DNA of 64,000 bases, from assembly GCA_964551475.1 (NCBI GenBank), contig CAZKCI010000117.1, positions 1 to 64,000 on the forward strand, in the 5' to 3' direction. Of the stretch, positions 42,025 to 49,573 are shown piece after piece (positions within the stretch are counted from its first letter, which is position 1; every line of letters starts with the position of its first letter). The position numbers and the translations under genes are program-made. The DNA is from CAZKCI01 sp964551475. GTDB taxonomy: Bacteria > Auribacterota > Erginobacteria > Erginobacterales > CAZKCI01. The notes beneath the pieces were generated by a model. It ran no database searches. It worked only from the letters and a program-made list of their open reading frames with translations, and had not been told where the DNA came from.

Positions 42025-42080
42025 TCCCGATAATCACATGCCGGTGATTATCGGGATCTCCGCTTCGCTCCGACAGGAAG
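42025..42080. repeat. TCCCGATAATCAC palindromic element with tail
   Basis: TCCCGATAATCAC and GTGATTATCGGGA form 13-bp perfect arms around ATGCCG, followed by TCTCCGCTTCGCTCCGACAGG. It starts 2 bp after the nuclease stop codon and could end its transcript. Confidence 0.8.
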
Positions 42081-42271
42081 GGCAGGAAAGGCAGGGAAAT
42101 GGAGGCGTTTCAGGATCAGGCCTGCACAAAATATTTAGGAATAAAATCGCCGCTTATACGACATATCTATCAGAAGGGAGAGAAGCTTTTCGGCTTTGGC
42201 GACTAGTGGAATTCGAGAGATAGATATTCGGTAGATCGAAAGTCGGATCTTGTGACGAAAGGAGGCATGGC

Positions 42272-42454
42272 ATGCCGGCGAACGAAGAGATGATGGCCAA
42301 GATAGATGCGGCAGCGGGAGAGGCCGAAAAGGAACTGAAGGAGAAATATACCGGCTGGTCCGCCAATGATTTAATCGACTGGTGGGCAAGATGGTATATG
42401 AAGGCCGGCCATAAACGCCTAGGACGGGTCCTCGTCAGCATCAGCAAAGGGTGA
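42272..42454 (+). CDS. Small hypothetical protein (60 aa)
   Basis: AAAGGAGG lies 6 bp before the ATG, which makes translation likely. The 60 residues contain DAAAGEAEKELKEKYTGWSA and a Trp-rich DLIDWWARWYMKAGHKRLGR, suggesting an amphipathic helical protein. I recognise no family. It lies 114 bp before the antitoxin gene and may be independent. Confidence 0.5.
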   Translation: MPANEEMMAKIDAAAGEAEKELKEKYTGWSANDLIDWWARWYMKAGHKRLGRVLVSISKG

Positions 42455-42568
42455 AGATGGAGGGGCGGGGAGGCGGGAGGGGCAGGGGAAAAGGCTGAAG
42501 GACGGACCGGATTGACAACTCCCCGTTGGGATAGCATAATTATACCGAAATGCTAAGGGAGGATTCCG

Positions 42569-42787
42569 ATGCCTGCTCTGCTGATCAAAGATCTGCCGGC
42601 CGAGGTGCACCGATGGCTGAAACGCGAAGCCGAGGCGAACCGCCGTTCCATGACTCAACAGGTCATTGTCCTGTTTGAAGAACGGATGCGGAAGTTCCAC
42701 CCCGTCGATTTCGGGCGGCCGACGAAGACGCGGACACCCCTGACGCCCGAGTTCATCGATAACGCCAAAAAGACGGGCAGGCCGTGA
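42569..42787 (+). CDS. FitA/VapB-like ribbon-helix-helix antitoxin
   Basis: GGGAGG lies 6 bp upstream of the ATG. The 72-residue protein starts PALLIKDLPAEVHRWLKREA, then RRSMTQQVIVLFEERM, matching the FitA/VapB-type RHH domain (beta strand, then two helices) that binds DNA as a dimer. The rest (about 45-72) would neutralise the toxin. Its stop codon overlaps the next start by 4 nt (GTGA), as is typical of toxin-antitoxin pairs. The pair probably represses its own promoter. Confidence 0.85.
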   Translation: MPALLIKDLPAEVHRWLKREAEANRRSMTQQVIVLFEERMRKFHPVDFGRPTKTRTPLTPEFIDNAKKTGRP

Positions 42788-43344
42788 TCGTGGCGGATTC
42801 CAACGTCCTGTCCGCCCGCAATCTGAGCAGCGTCTCCACGCGCCTGGCCGAAGAAGTCGAGAAGAGAGACCCGGTCTGGATCGTCCCTCCCCTGTGGCGT
42901 TACGAGTTTCAGAACATTCTGGCGACAGCGATCCGGAACGGGCAGCTCGCGCCGGAGGATGCATCCGAAGCGTGGAGAAAAGCATCGGCCCAGCTCAAGG
43001 CGAACGAGCATGAGCCCGATCCGGAAGCGGTCATCGACCTGGCGGGACGCCATCGGATCAGCGGCTATGACGCGAATTTCATCGCCCTCGCCAGGGAAAT
43101 GGGCGTCCGGTGCGTCACGGAAGACGGCGAACTCATCCGCAAATTCCCCGGTCTCGCCGTGAGCATGGCGGGTTTCGTGAAAGCGGGGCGGACGGGGGAG
43201 GGAGTTCGCGAGGCCAGAGCGCGGCATATCGCCGCCGCCGCTCGGCTATTCTGTCCCGAAGGACGGATCGTCCAACCTCTACGCGCCGAACGGCAAGTAC
43301 AAGGGATATGCGAGGTAAAATATGATCGGCGCCATCGCGGGTGA
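42784..43344 (+). CDS. VapC-like PIN-domain toxin with C-terminal extension
   Basis: The start is GTG, overlapping the antitoxin stop. PIN acidic residues are visible: Asp in VADSNVL, Glu in WRYEFQNIL, Asp in ISGYDANFIALA and Asp in VTEDGELI. VapC toxins of this type cleave RNA and are usually 130-145 residues, which here would end near VSMAGFVK. The frame continues for another 40 residues of Arg-rich sequence of a different character and overlaps the next gene by 23 nt. In another frame that stretch reads SSNLYAPNGKYKGYAR and stops just before the next start, so the original toxin stop was probably lost and a fragment of another gene is read out of frame. Confidence 0.83.
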   Translation: MIVADSNVLSARNLSSVSTRLAEEVEKRDPVWIVPPLWRYEFQNILATAIRNGQLAPEDASEAWRKASAQLKANEHEPDPEAVIDLAGRHRISGYDANFIALAREMGVRCVTEDGELIRKFPGLAVSMAGFVKAGRTGEGVREARARHIAAAARLFCPEGRIVQPLRAERQVQGICEVKYDRRHRG

Positions 43345-44137
43345 CATCATCGGATCGGTGTACGAGTTCCATCCGATCAAGACGAAGGAGTTCCCCCTCT
43401 TCTCGCCGAAATGTCGATTCACCGACGACTCGGTCCTCACCATCGCCGTCGCCAAGGCGATCCTGGAAGGGTCGAGCTATCGCGAGGCGGTCCTCTCCTT
43501 CGGGCGGAGATATCCCGACGCAGGATACGGCGGACGGTTCATCGGCTGGCTCGCCTCGCCCGACCCCCAACCCTATAAAAGCTTCGGGAACGGCTCGGCG
43601 ATGCGGGTGAGCCCGATCGGCTTCGCATTCGATACGGTCGAGGAAGTTCTACGGGAGGCGTGGGCTACGGCCGTCATCTCCCACGACCATCCGGAAGGGA
43701 TCAAGGGGGCGGAAGCAACGGCGCTGGCGGTTTTCCTGGCGAGGAAAGGGAGAAGCAAGAAGGAGATAAGTCAGGAGATCGCGGGACGGTTCGGCTACGA
43801 CCTGGACCGCACCCTGGACGAGATCAGGCCGGCATACAGTTTTGACGAGACCTGCCAGGGGACAGTCCCAGAGGCGATCATATCCTTCCTGGAGTCGGAT
43901 TCATGGGAGAATACGGTCCGGAACGCGGTCTCCCTCGGCGGGGACGCCGATACACTGGCCTGCATCGCCGGAGGTATCGCGGAGGCATTTTATGGACCAT
44001 CTCCTGCTACCGTCATAGCGGAAGTCCGAAGAAGCCTTACCCGGGAACTGTGGGAGATATGCGAGGAGTTCCAGACAAAATACGGGATAGGCGGGAAAGG
44101 CAGGAGTGGCAGGAAAAACAGGCAGGAGAAATTATGA
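43322..44137 (+). CDS. ADP-ribosylglycohydrolase (DraG-like)
   Basis: GCGAGG lies 6 bp before the ATG. The fold's metal-binding motifs are present: MIGAIAGDIIGSVYEF at the start, FTDDSVLTIAVAKAIL (the TDDS/T motif, about 38-41), SFGNGSAMRVSPIG (about 88-101) and GGDADTLACIAGGIAEAFYG (about 213-232). In the family these bind two Mg ions and remove ADP-ribose from proteins or nucleic acids. It overlaps the PIN gene by 23 nt and the following phosphoesterase by 4 nt, which suggests coordinated expression. Length (271) is normal. Target is unknown; ADP-ribosylated DNA ends or proteins are possible given its neighbour. Confidence 0.9.
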   Translation: MIGAIAGDIIGSVYEFHPIKTKEFPLFSPKCRFTDDSVLTIAVAKAILEGSSYREAVLSFGRRYPDAGYGGRFIGWLASPDPQPYKSFGNGSAMRVSPIGFAFDTVEEVLREAWATAVISHDHPEGIKGAEATALAVFLARKGRSKKEISQEIAGRFGYDLDRTLDEIRPAYSFDETCQGTVPEAIISFLESDSWENTVRNAVSLGGDADTLACIAGGIAEAFYGPSPATVIAEVRRSLTRELWEICEEFQTKYGIGGKGRSGRKNRQEKL

Positions 44138-44811
44138 TCTTCATCATCCATCTCCATCGGTCCAAAAGCGACAGGTTCTATCTCCGCCTGGAAAAGGACG
44201 GAGTCCTCAAGAACTGGGCGATACCCAAAGGCATCCCGGATTCTCCCGGACCCAAGCGTTTAGCCGTACAGATCCGTGATGGCGAACTCTCGGTAGTCGG
44301 CTTCGTCGGGCCTATCTCCAAGGGCGAGTTCGGCCGCGGTGTCATCTCGATCTGGGACAAAGGCACATATACACCGATCAGTTGGCAGGCGGATAAAATC
44401 AGTTTTCAGCTTCAGGGAGACAAGTCCTCGGGGACCTACTCCATGGAACGGTTTCCCAAGGCCGGCAAAGACTGCTGGACCATATCGAAGGTCGAAGCAC
44501 AGAGCCTTAAGCCACCACCACTACCGCCGCCGGCGTCTGTAGCCGCGAGGCCCGGGTTTCCGGCGCCGCCCAGGAAAAGAGAAACGAATCGTCCCCGCCG
44601 ATCTCAATCCTCGCCTCCGGCGCCTGCGTCCGCGAGACCCGGGTTTCCGGCGCCGCCGAGAAAAAGAGAGACGAATCGTCCCGTCAAATCTCAATCCCCG
44701 GCTCCCAGGGCCAAGAGACCTTTTTCCCCCAAGAGTAAGAAAGGGTGGGGTGGAGCATCTAAATCCGGCGGCGGTCACCCCTCCCTGGCGACATGGTGGA
44801 TGAGAAAGTGA
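44134..44811 (+). CDS. LigD-type 3'-phosphoesterase domain protein with basic Pro-rich repeat tail
   Basis: The start at 44134 forms an ATGA overlap with the stop of the glycohydrolase gene and has GGAG upstream. Residues 1-95 match the phosphoesterase (PE) domain of DNA ligase D: FIIHLHRSKSDRFYLRLEKD, GVLKNWAIPKGIPDSPGPKR, LAVQ and GEFGRGVISIWDKGTY. The PE domain trims 3' phosphates or ribonucleotides at DNA ends. The first catalytic His and the Arg are visible, but HDAxxLHYDxRLE is altered to HRSKSDRFYLRLE, so one of the usual metal ligands may be missing. The tail (about 135-225) has two 29-residue repeats containing ARPGFPAPPRKRETNRP and is strongly basic, perhaps for nucleic acid binding. 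Confidence 0.8.
   Translation: MIFIIHLHRSKSDRFYLRLEKDGVLKNWAIPKGIPDSPGPKRLAVQIRDGELSVVGFVGPISKGEFGRGVISIWDKGTYTPISWQADKISFQLQGDKSSGTYSMERFPKAGKDCWTISKVEAQSLKPPPLPPPASVAARPGFPAPPRKRETNRPRRSQSSPPAPASARPGFPAPPRKRETNRPVKSQSPAPRAKRPFSPKSKKGWGGASKSGGGHPSLATWWMRK
44547..44702 (+). repeat. Two-copy 87-bp in-frame repeat in the phosphoesterase tail
   Basis: Each unit starts GCGAG(G/A)CCCGGGTTTCCGG and encodes ARPGFPAPPRKRETNRP plus a Ser/Pro-rich linker. Period 87 bp (29 codons) keeps the frame. Confidence 0.8.
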
Positions 44812-44858
44812 GGAGGGACATGCATTCAGAACACATAACGCGGGAGGATAAACCGACC

Positions 44859-47504
44859 ATGAGAAATACTCTCGATACGATCTTCTTTTCCCTTCGACGG
44901 ATGGCGATGGCGGGTTTGGCGGCGATTGCCGCGCTGTATCCATGGGCCGGGCGGGCGGAAATACCCGCGGGATGGCCCGGGGAGATAAACCGCCTCATCT
45001 ATCCCACCATCGGCCGCCCGCTGATCATCCGCCCGGGCGACTCCTTCACACTGGAGTTCGACTGCATCGGCGACGGGGCGGGCGGTTCGCAACCGGCGGT
45101 CTCCGTCTGGAATGTTTCCCTGGCTTCCAGCAACGACCAATGGGCCACCGAGACCGATTGCGTAGTCTGGTCGGCCCTGACCGGCGTCTCCGAAAGCTGG
45201 CCGGGCGATTCCACGGCCGATTACTGGTCCGGCTCGGGCCCGTGGGCCGGCCGCGAGGTATGGCGGGTGACGGTCGGCGTCCCCCTGGGGACGCGGGCGG
45301 ACCTCTACGACCTCTACGCGAGCGCCTGGGACGGGGAAACGATCGCCGACGATCAGCCCCACGCCGTCCAGGTGATCGACGAGTTCAAGGACAACTACAC
45401 CTTCATCCAGATCAGCGATTTTCACATCAACGATCCCCGGGGGCCGTCCGTCATCCTCGACCTCCCCGGCCCCCATCCCCGCTCCCAGGAGTTCATCGGT
45501 TACCAGTACATCAAGAAGGCGATCGACGAGGTCAACCGGATCAACCCCGACTTTGTGATCATCACCGGCGACCTCGTCTTCGGTGTCCCCTTCTTCGTCG
45601 AATACCCCTACGCGTCCACCGGCGTCACCGACTACACCGGCGACCACCCCGACTGGAATGGCGAATACGCCCAGGCCTACCAGCACCTTCTCCGCTTCGA
45701 GGTCCCGGTCGTCTGCCTTCCGGGCAACCACGATTCCTACAACCTGGAGACCGCCGAGGGCGATCCGCTGGAGGGGCACTTCCGCCAAGACGGGGCCGAG
45801 ATCTGGCCGACCATGTTCTCCCCCCGCTATTTCGACTGGAACTACGGCGACAAGTGCCACTTCACCTGCTTCTGGTCCTATGACAAGGCGCCGATCGACC
45901 GGACATTTTCCGACTGGTCGGTCCTGATCCCGGAGGCGCAGTTCCCTCCGATGGACGGCGGCGGCGGACAGGTGCGGTGGAATGCGGGCGGATTGCCGCC
46001 GGCCTGGAACGATCAGATGTCCTGGATCGAGCAGGATCTCACCGCTGCCCAGGGAAATTTCAGTCTCCTGGCGATGGCCTGCCACAACCCCTTCTACGGG
46101 ACCTACTCGAACTCTGACAGCTTCACCGACCTCACCAGCCGGAATAAACTCCAGGAACTGAGCCGGACCTATGGCGTGGGTATGGCGCTTTCCGGTCACA
46201 CCCACCTCGACCACGTCTTCACCGACACCACCGGCGGGGCGGACATCCTCCACGTCAACACCACTACCACCAGCTTCAACACCTCCGAGTACCCGGGCTT
46301 CCGGCAGATCACCGTCGAGAGCGGGGCGGTGGCAAGCTATTACTACCTTGCCCCCGACTTCTCCTGCCCGAGCTACGAGAACACCATCCTCGCCAAGCAC
46401 TCGACCGTCACCGACGCCTTCAACGCCATGACCAGGCTCGAAACTCCTTCGGTCGCCGCCTGGTTCAGCTCGACCAACCCCGCCGCCGTCCACAAGGAAT
46501 TTGAGTGCTGGAACCACCTGACCGAAGGGGAACCGCCGGTTTCCCTGGACAACACGGTGGCGGATTTCGTCATGCCCGACCTCGGCGAGGTCGGGTCCTA
46601 CCTGGTCACCGGCGGCAGTCTCCTTCAGTACTGGCGCCCGGCGCCGGGCTACCTGACCCTCCAGGTCAGGGCGGACGGCATCCCGCCGGGGGGAATGGGC
46701 CTCATCACGGTGGAGGCGCCGGTCCCCGGAGCGGAGCACCTGGTCCTGCAGTCCGGCGACTACGACGGCGACGGCAAGTCGGATATCGCCGTCTTCCGCT
46801 CCGGGAACGGCCGGTGGTCTGTCCGGGGGCTCGGCAACGTCTACTTCGGAACGGCGGGGGACATTCCGGCCAGCGGCGACTACGACGGCGACGGGCATGC
46901 CGAGATAGCCGTCTTCCGTCCCGGAAACGGCCTCTGGGCGGTCAGGGAGGTCACACGCTTCTTCTTCGGCGGGTCGGACAGCGTCTCCGCCCCGGCCGAC
47001 TACGACGGCGACGGCTCCTGCGACGCCTCCGTCTTTTCCGGGGGAGTGGGATTATGGAGCGCGCGGGGGATCACAGCGGCCTTCTTCGGGCAAACCGGCG
47101 ACCTCCCGGTCCCGGCCGATTACAACGCGGACGGGCGGACGGAGTTCGCCGTCTTCCGCCCCTCGTCCGCTCTCTGGGCGGTCTACGGCGGCGGGCGCTA
47201 TTACTTCGGTCAGAACGGGGATGCTCCGGTTCCGGGCGCCTACTGCTGGCCGGGAGACGCTTCGCGGACCGCTCCGCTGGCGGAGTACCCGGCGGTCTTC
47301 CGTCCCATGAACGGCCTCTGGGCGGTATTGGGCCATACTCGCCTGTATTTCGGGATGGACGGCGACAGTCCCGTCCCGGGGGCCTTCGGGGGCGGGATCG
47401 TCGACGACTTCGCCGTCTTTCGGGGGAGTTCGGGGATGTGGGGGGTGAGGGACCAGACGCGGTGTTTCTTCGGGACGGCGGGCGACCTGCCGGCGACAAG
47501 ATAG
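44859..47504 (+). CDS. Exported calcineurin-like metallophosphoesterase with FG-GAP-like tail
   Basis: The start at 44859 follows GGGAGGATAAACCGACC and gives a signal peptide (MRNTLDTIFFSLRRMAMAG to WAGRAE); 44820 is an alternative. After an N-terminal beta-domain (about 25-180), the metallophosphoesterase motifs appear in order: ISDFHINDP, ITGDLVFG, LPGNHDSYN, ACHNPFYG and LSGHTHLDH. These coordinate two metals in purple-acid-phosphatase-like enzymes. From about 628 the 48-residue repeats begin (SGDYDGDGKSDIAVFRSGNG), five or so copies, ending in DLPATR. A phosphatase or phosphodiesterase acting outside the cytoplasm is likely. It starts 48 bp after the phosphoesterase gene but is of a quite different kind. 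Confidence 0.87.
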   Translation: MRNTLDTIFFSLRRMAMAGLAAIAALYPWAGRAEIPAGWPGEINRLIYPTIGRPLIIRPGDSFTLEFDCIGDGAGGSQPAVSVWNVSLASSNDQWATETDCVVWSALTGVSESWPGDSTADYWSGSGPWAGREVWRVTVGVPLGTRADLYDLYASAWDGETIADDQPHAVQVIDEFKDNYTFIQISDFHINDPRGPSVILDLPGPHPRSQEFIGYQYIKKAIDEVNRINPDFVIITGDLVFGVPFFVEYPYASTGVTDYTGDHPDWNGEYAQAYQHLLRFEVPVVCLPGNHDSYNLETAEGDPLEGHFRQDGAEIWPTMFSPRYFDWNYGDKCHFTCFWSYDKAPIDRTFSDWSVLIPEAQFPPMDGGGGQVRWNAGGLPPAWNDQMSWIEQDLTAAQGNFSLLAMACHNPFYGTYSNSDSFTDLTSRNKLQELSRTYGVGMALSGHTHLDHVFTDTTGGADILHVNTTTTSFNTSEYPGFRQITVESGAVASYYYLAPDFSCPSYENTILAKHSTVTDAFNAMTRLETPSVAAWFSSTNPAAVHKEFECWNHLTEGEPPVSLDNTVADFVMPDLGEVGSYLVTGGSLLQYWRPAPGYLTLQVRADGIPPGGMGLITVEAPVPGAEHLVLQSGDYDGDGKSDIAVFRSGNGRWSVRGLGNVYFGTAGDIPASGDYDGDGHAEIAVFRPGNGLWAVREVTRFFFGGSDSVSAPADYDGDGSCDASVFSGGVGLWSARGITAAFFGQTGDLPVPADYNADGRTEFAVFRPSSALWAVYGGGRYYFGQNGDAPVPGAYCWPGDASRTAPLAEYPAVFRPMNGLWAVLGHTRLYFGMDGDSPVPGAFGGGIVDDFAVFRGSSGMWGVRDQTRCFFGTAGDLPATR

Positions 47505-47535
47505 TGACTAGTTGACCAGTGACCAGGAGGATAGC

Positions 47536-49473
47536 ATGAGAAAGATGGCGATGTGTTTCGGGATACTGGCCGCCGGCCTGATTCCGATTGTCGGGGTAAG
47601 CGCGCCGGTCAACTTCCGTGTCATCCACGAGTTCGACGGCTCGAACGGCGCGGCGCCCTATGGTCACCTGATCTCCGTTTATGGCCTGCTCTACGGGATG
47701 ACCGCAGGGGATACGGACGGCAACACGGGGACGGTCTTCTCCATCGCCCCCGATGGCTCCGGCTACACCGTCCTTCACAAATTTGCCGGGCCGCCCGATG
47801 ACGGGCAATGGCCCCACGGAAGCCTTTTCTTCCAGAACGATGGTTTCTACGGGATCACCTGGGCGGGAGGCTGCTCCGATAATAATTGCGGCAACCTGGA
47901 CGGCACGGGCTGCGGCACGCTTTTCTCGATGCAGAGCGACGGTTCCGGCTACCAGGTCTTCTGGACATTCGCCTGCGGGGGAGGAGACCAGGGTGTCGCC
48001 ACGCCGGGCGCCCACTTTGTCTCCGACGGCAGCGTGCTCTACAGCACCGCGGAAATGGGCGGGCCCTACAGCTTCTGGGGCGGCGGCGCGGTCTTCTCCA
48101 TCCGACCGGACGGAACCGAGTTTCAACTCCTCCACATCTTCAGCGACACCGACGGGGAGCACCCCGCGGCCGGCCTGCTCCTGAACCAGGGCGTTCTGTA
48201 CGGGACGACCATGGCCGGGGGCGAGAACGCCGACGGGACGGTATTCTCCATCGGGACCGATGGCTCCAATTTCACCACCCTTCACCAGTTCGACGGAGAC
48301 GACGGCACCGGCTGCTTCTCCGCGCCGGTCATGGCCGGCGGGAGGCTCTTCGGCGCGACCGCGCTGGGCGGCGAGGACGGCAACGGGAACCTCTTTTCGC
48401 TCCGTCCCGACGGCTCGGACTTCCGGGTTATCCACGATTTTGCGGAGGAAGACGGCGGACCGATGGAGGGCGTGATCCTCGCCGGCGATACGCTGTACGG
48501 AGTCACGGTCGGGAACGGCCCCGATGCGTTCGGGACGATCTTCTCGATCAAGACGGACGGGAGCGATTACACGGTCCTCCATCGCTTCAGCTATGACGAC
48601 GGGTCCTGGATTGACGGCCATTTGCTCCTGGTCGGGAACACCTTCTACGGTCTCGCCTCCCACGGCGGTTCCGGCGAGAATGGCCTCATCTTCGCTTTCG
48701 ACCGGCCGGACCCCGACTATATCGTCCTGGGATCGGGCGATTACAACGGGGACTCGACGTCCGATGTCGCGGTTTTCCGTCCTTCTTCGGGACTCTGGTC
48801 GATCCGTTCCCTGAGCCGGGCATATTTCGGAACCGCCGGCGACATCCCCGCTCCCGGGGATTTCGACGGTGACGGGACAGCAGATCCCGCGATTTATCGC
48901 CGCGCTGCCGGTCTCTGGGCGGTGCGCGGAATCACGAGGCTTTCGTTCGGGGGGGTGGACGATCTGCCTGTCCCCGCCGACTACGACCGCGACGGCCGCT
49001 GTGACCCCGCGCTCTTCAATCAGTCCTCCGGCCTGTGGCATGTGGCTGGTTTGACCCGCGTGCAGCAGGGGACGCTGGGCGACCTGCCGGTCCCCGGCGA
49101 CTGGAACGGGGACGGCTCCGCCGATGCGGCCGTCTTCACTCCCTCCTCCGGTTTGTGGTCCATCCGGAATTTCACTGAATCTTATTTTGGACTTCCGGGA
49201 GACATCCCGGTTCCCAGGGATTACGACGCGGACGGCAGGACAGACCGGGCGATCTTCCGGCCCTCGACGGGGATGTGGAGGGCGGCGTTATCGGCGGGAG
49301 GCGGGATGACGGCCGGCCTGGGGTCGGAGAGAGATCTGCCGGTCCCGGCTGAGTATTCAGGGACCGGTCCGGCCGTTCCGGCGATCTTCCGCCCGATCAG
49401 CGGCCTCTGGGCGGTGAGGGACCTGACCCGTCTCTATCTCGGTTCGACCGACGATATGCCGATGACACGCTGA
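47536..49473 (+). CDS. Exported Gloeo_Verruco-type repeat protein with FG-GAP-like tail
   Basis: CAGGAGG lies 6 bp before the ATG and the signal peptide is MRKMAMCFGILAAGLIPIVG. Residues about 30-400 consist of repeats with G-T-V-F-S-I-x2-D-G-S-x-(Y/F) then LH.F....DG and LYG.T..GG, about 45-50 residues each, matching the repeat called Gloeo_Verruco (TIGR03803) found in Verrucomicrobia and Gloeobacter. The family's usual PEP-CTERM sorting end is absent; the protein instead carries five 48-residue FG-GAP-like repeats (YNGDSTSDVAVFRPSSGLWS) and ends DMPMTR. Function unknown; probably a surface propeller protein. It is only 31 bp downstream of the metallophosphoesterase, so the two may be co-transcribed. 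Confidence 0.83.
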   Translation: MRKMAMCFGILAAGLIPIVGVSAPVNFRVIHEFDGSNGAAPYGHLISVYGLLYGMTAGDTDGNTGTVFSIAPDGSGYTVLHKFAGPPDDGQWPHGSLFFQNDGFYGITWAGGCSDNNCGNLDGTGCGTLFSMQSDGSGYQVFWTFACGGGDQGVATPGAHFVSDGSVLYSTAEMGGPYSFWGGGAVFSIRPDGTEFQLLHIFSDTDGEHPAAGLLLNQGVLYGTTMAGGENADGTVFSIGTDGSNFTTLHQFDGDDGTGCFSAPVMAGGRLFGATALGGEDGNGNLFSLRPDGSDFRVIHDFAEEDGGPMEGVILAGDTLYGVTVGNGPDAFGTIFSIKTDGSDYTVLHRFSYDDGSWIDGHLLLVGNTFYGLASHGGSGENGLIFAFDRPDPDYIVLGSGDYNGDSTSDVAVFRPSSGLWSIRSLSRAYFGTAGDIPAPGDFDGDGTADPAIYRRAAGLWAVRGITRLSFGGVDDLPVPADYDRDGRCDPALFNQSSGLWHVAGLTRVQQGTLGDLPVPGDWNGDGSADAAVFTPSSGLWSIRNFTESYFGLPGDIPVPRDYDADGRTDRAIFRPSTGMWRAALSAGGGMTAGLGSERDLPVPAEYSGTGPAVPAIFRPISGLWAVRDLTRLYLGSTDDMPMTR

Positions 49474-49507
49474 TTTGGCGACCGCCTGGCTGAATTCGCC
49501 AGGATTA

Positions 49508-49545
49508 GAGGGACGGTGTCAACTTGCAAGTTGGCACCGTCCCTC
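49508..49545. terminator. Long hairpin between convergent genes
   Basis: GAGGGACGGTGTCAACTTG pairs with CAAGTTGGCACCGTCCCTC with a single T-G mismatch (19-bp arms, no loop). It lies between two convergent genes and could terminate both. Its arm matches scattered GGGACGGTGTCAACTTG copies at 32815, 33238 and 37866, so it may be a mobile repeat. Confidence 0.6.
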
Positions 49546-49573
49546 CTCCCCATCCTCGGAATTACAGCAGCGA

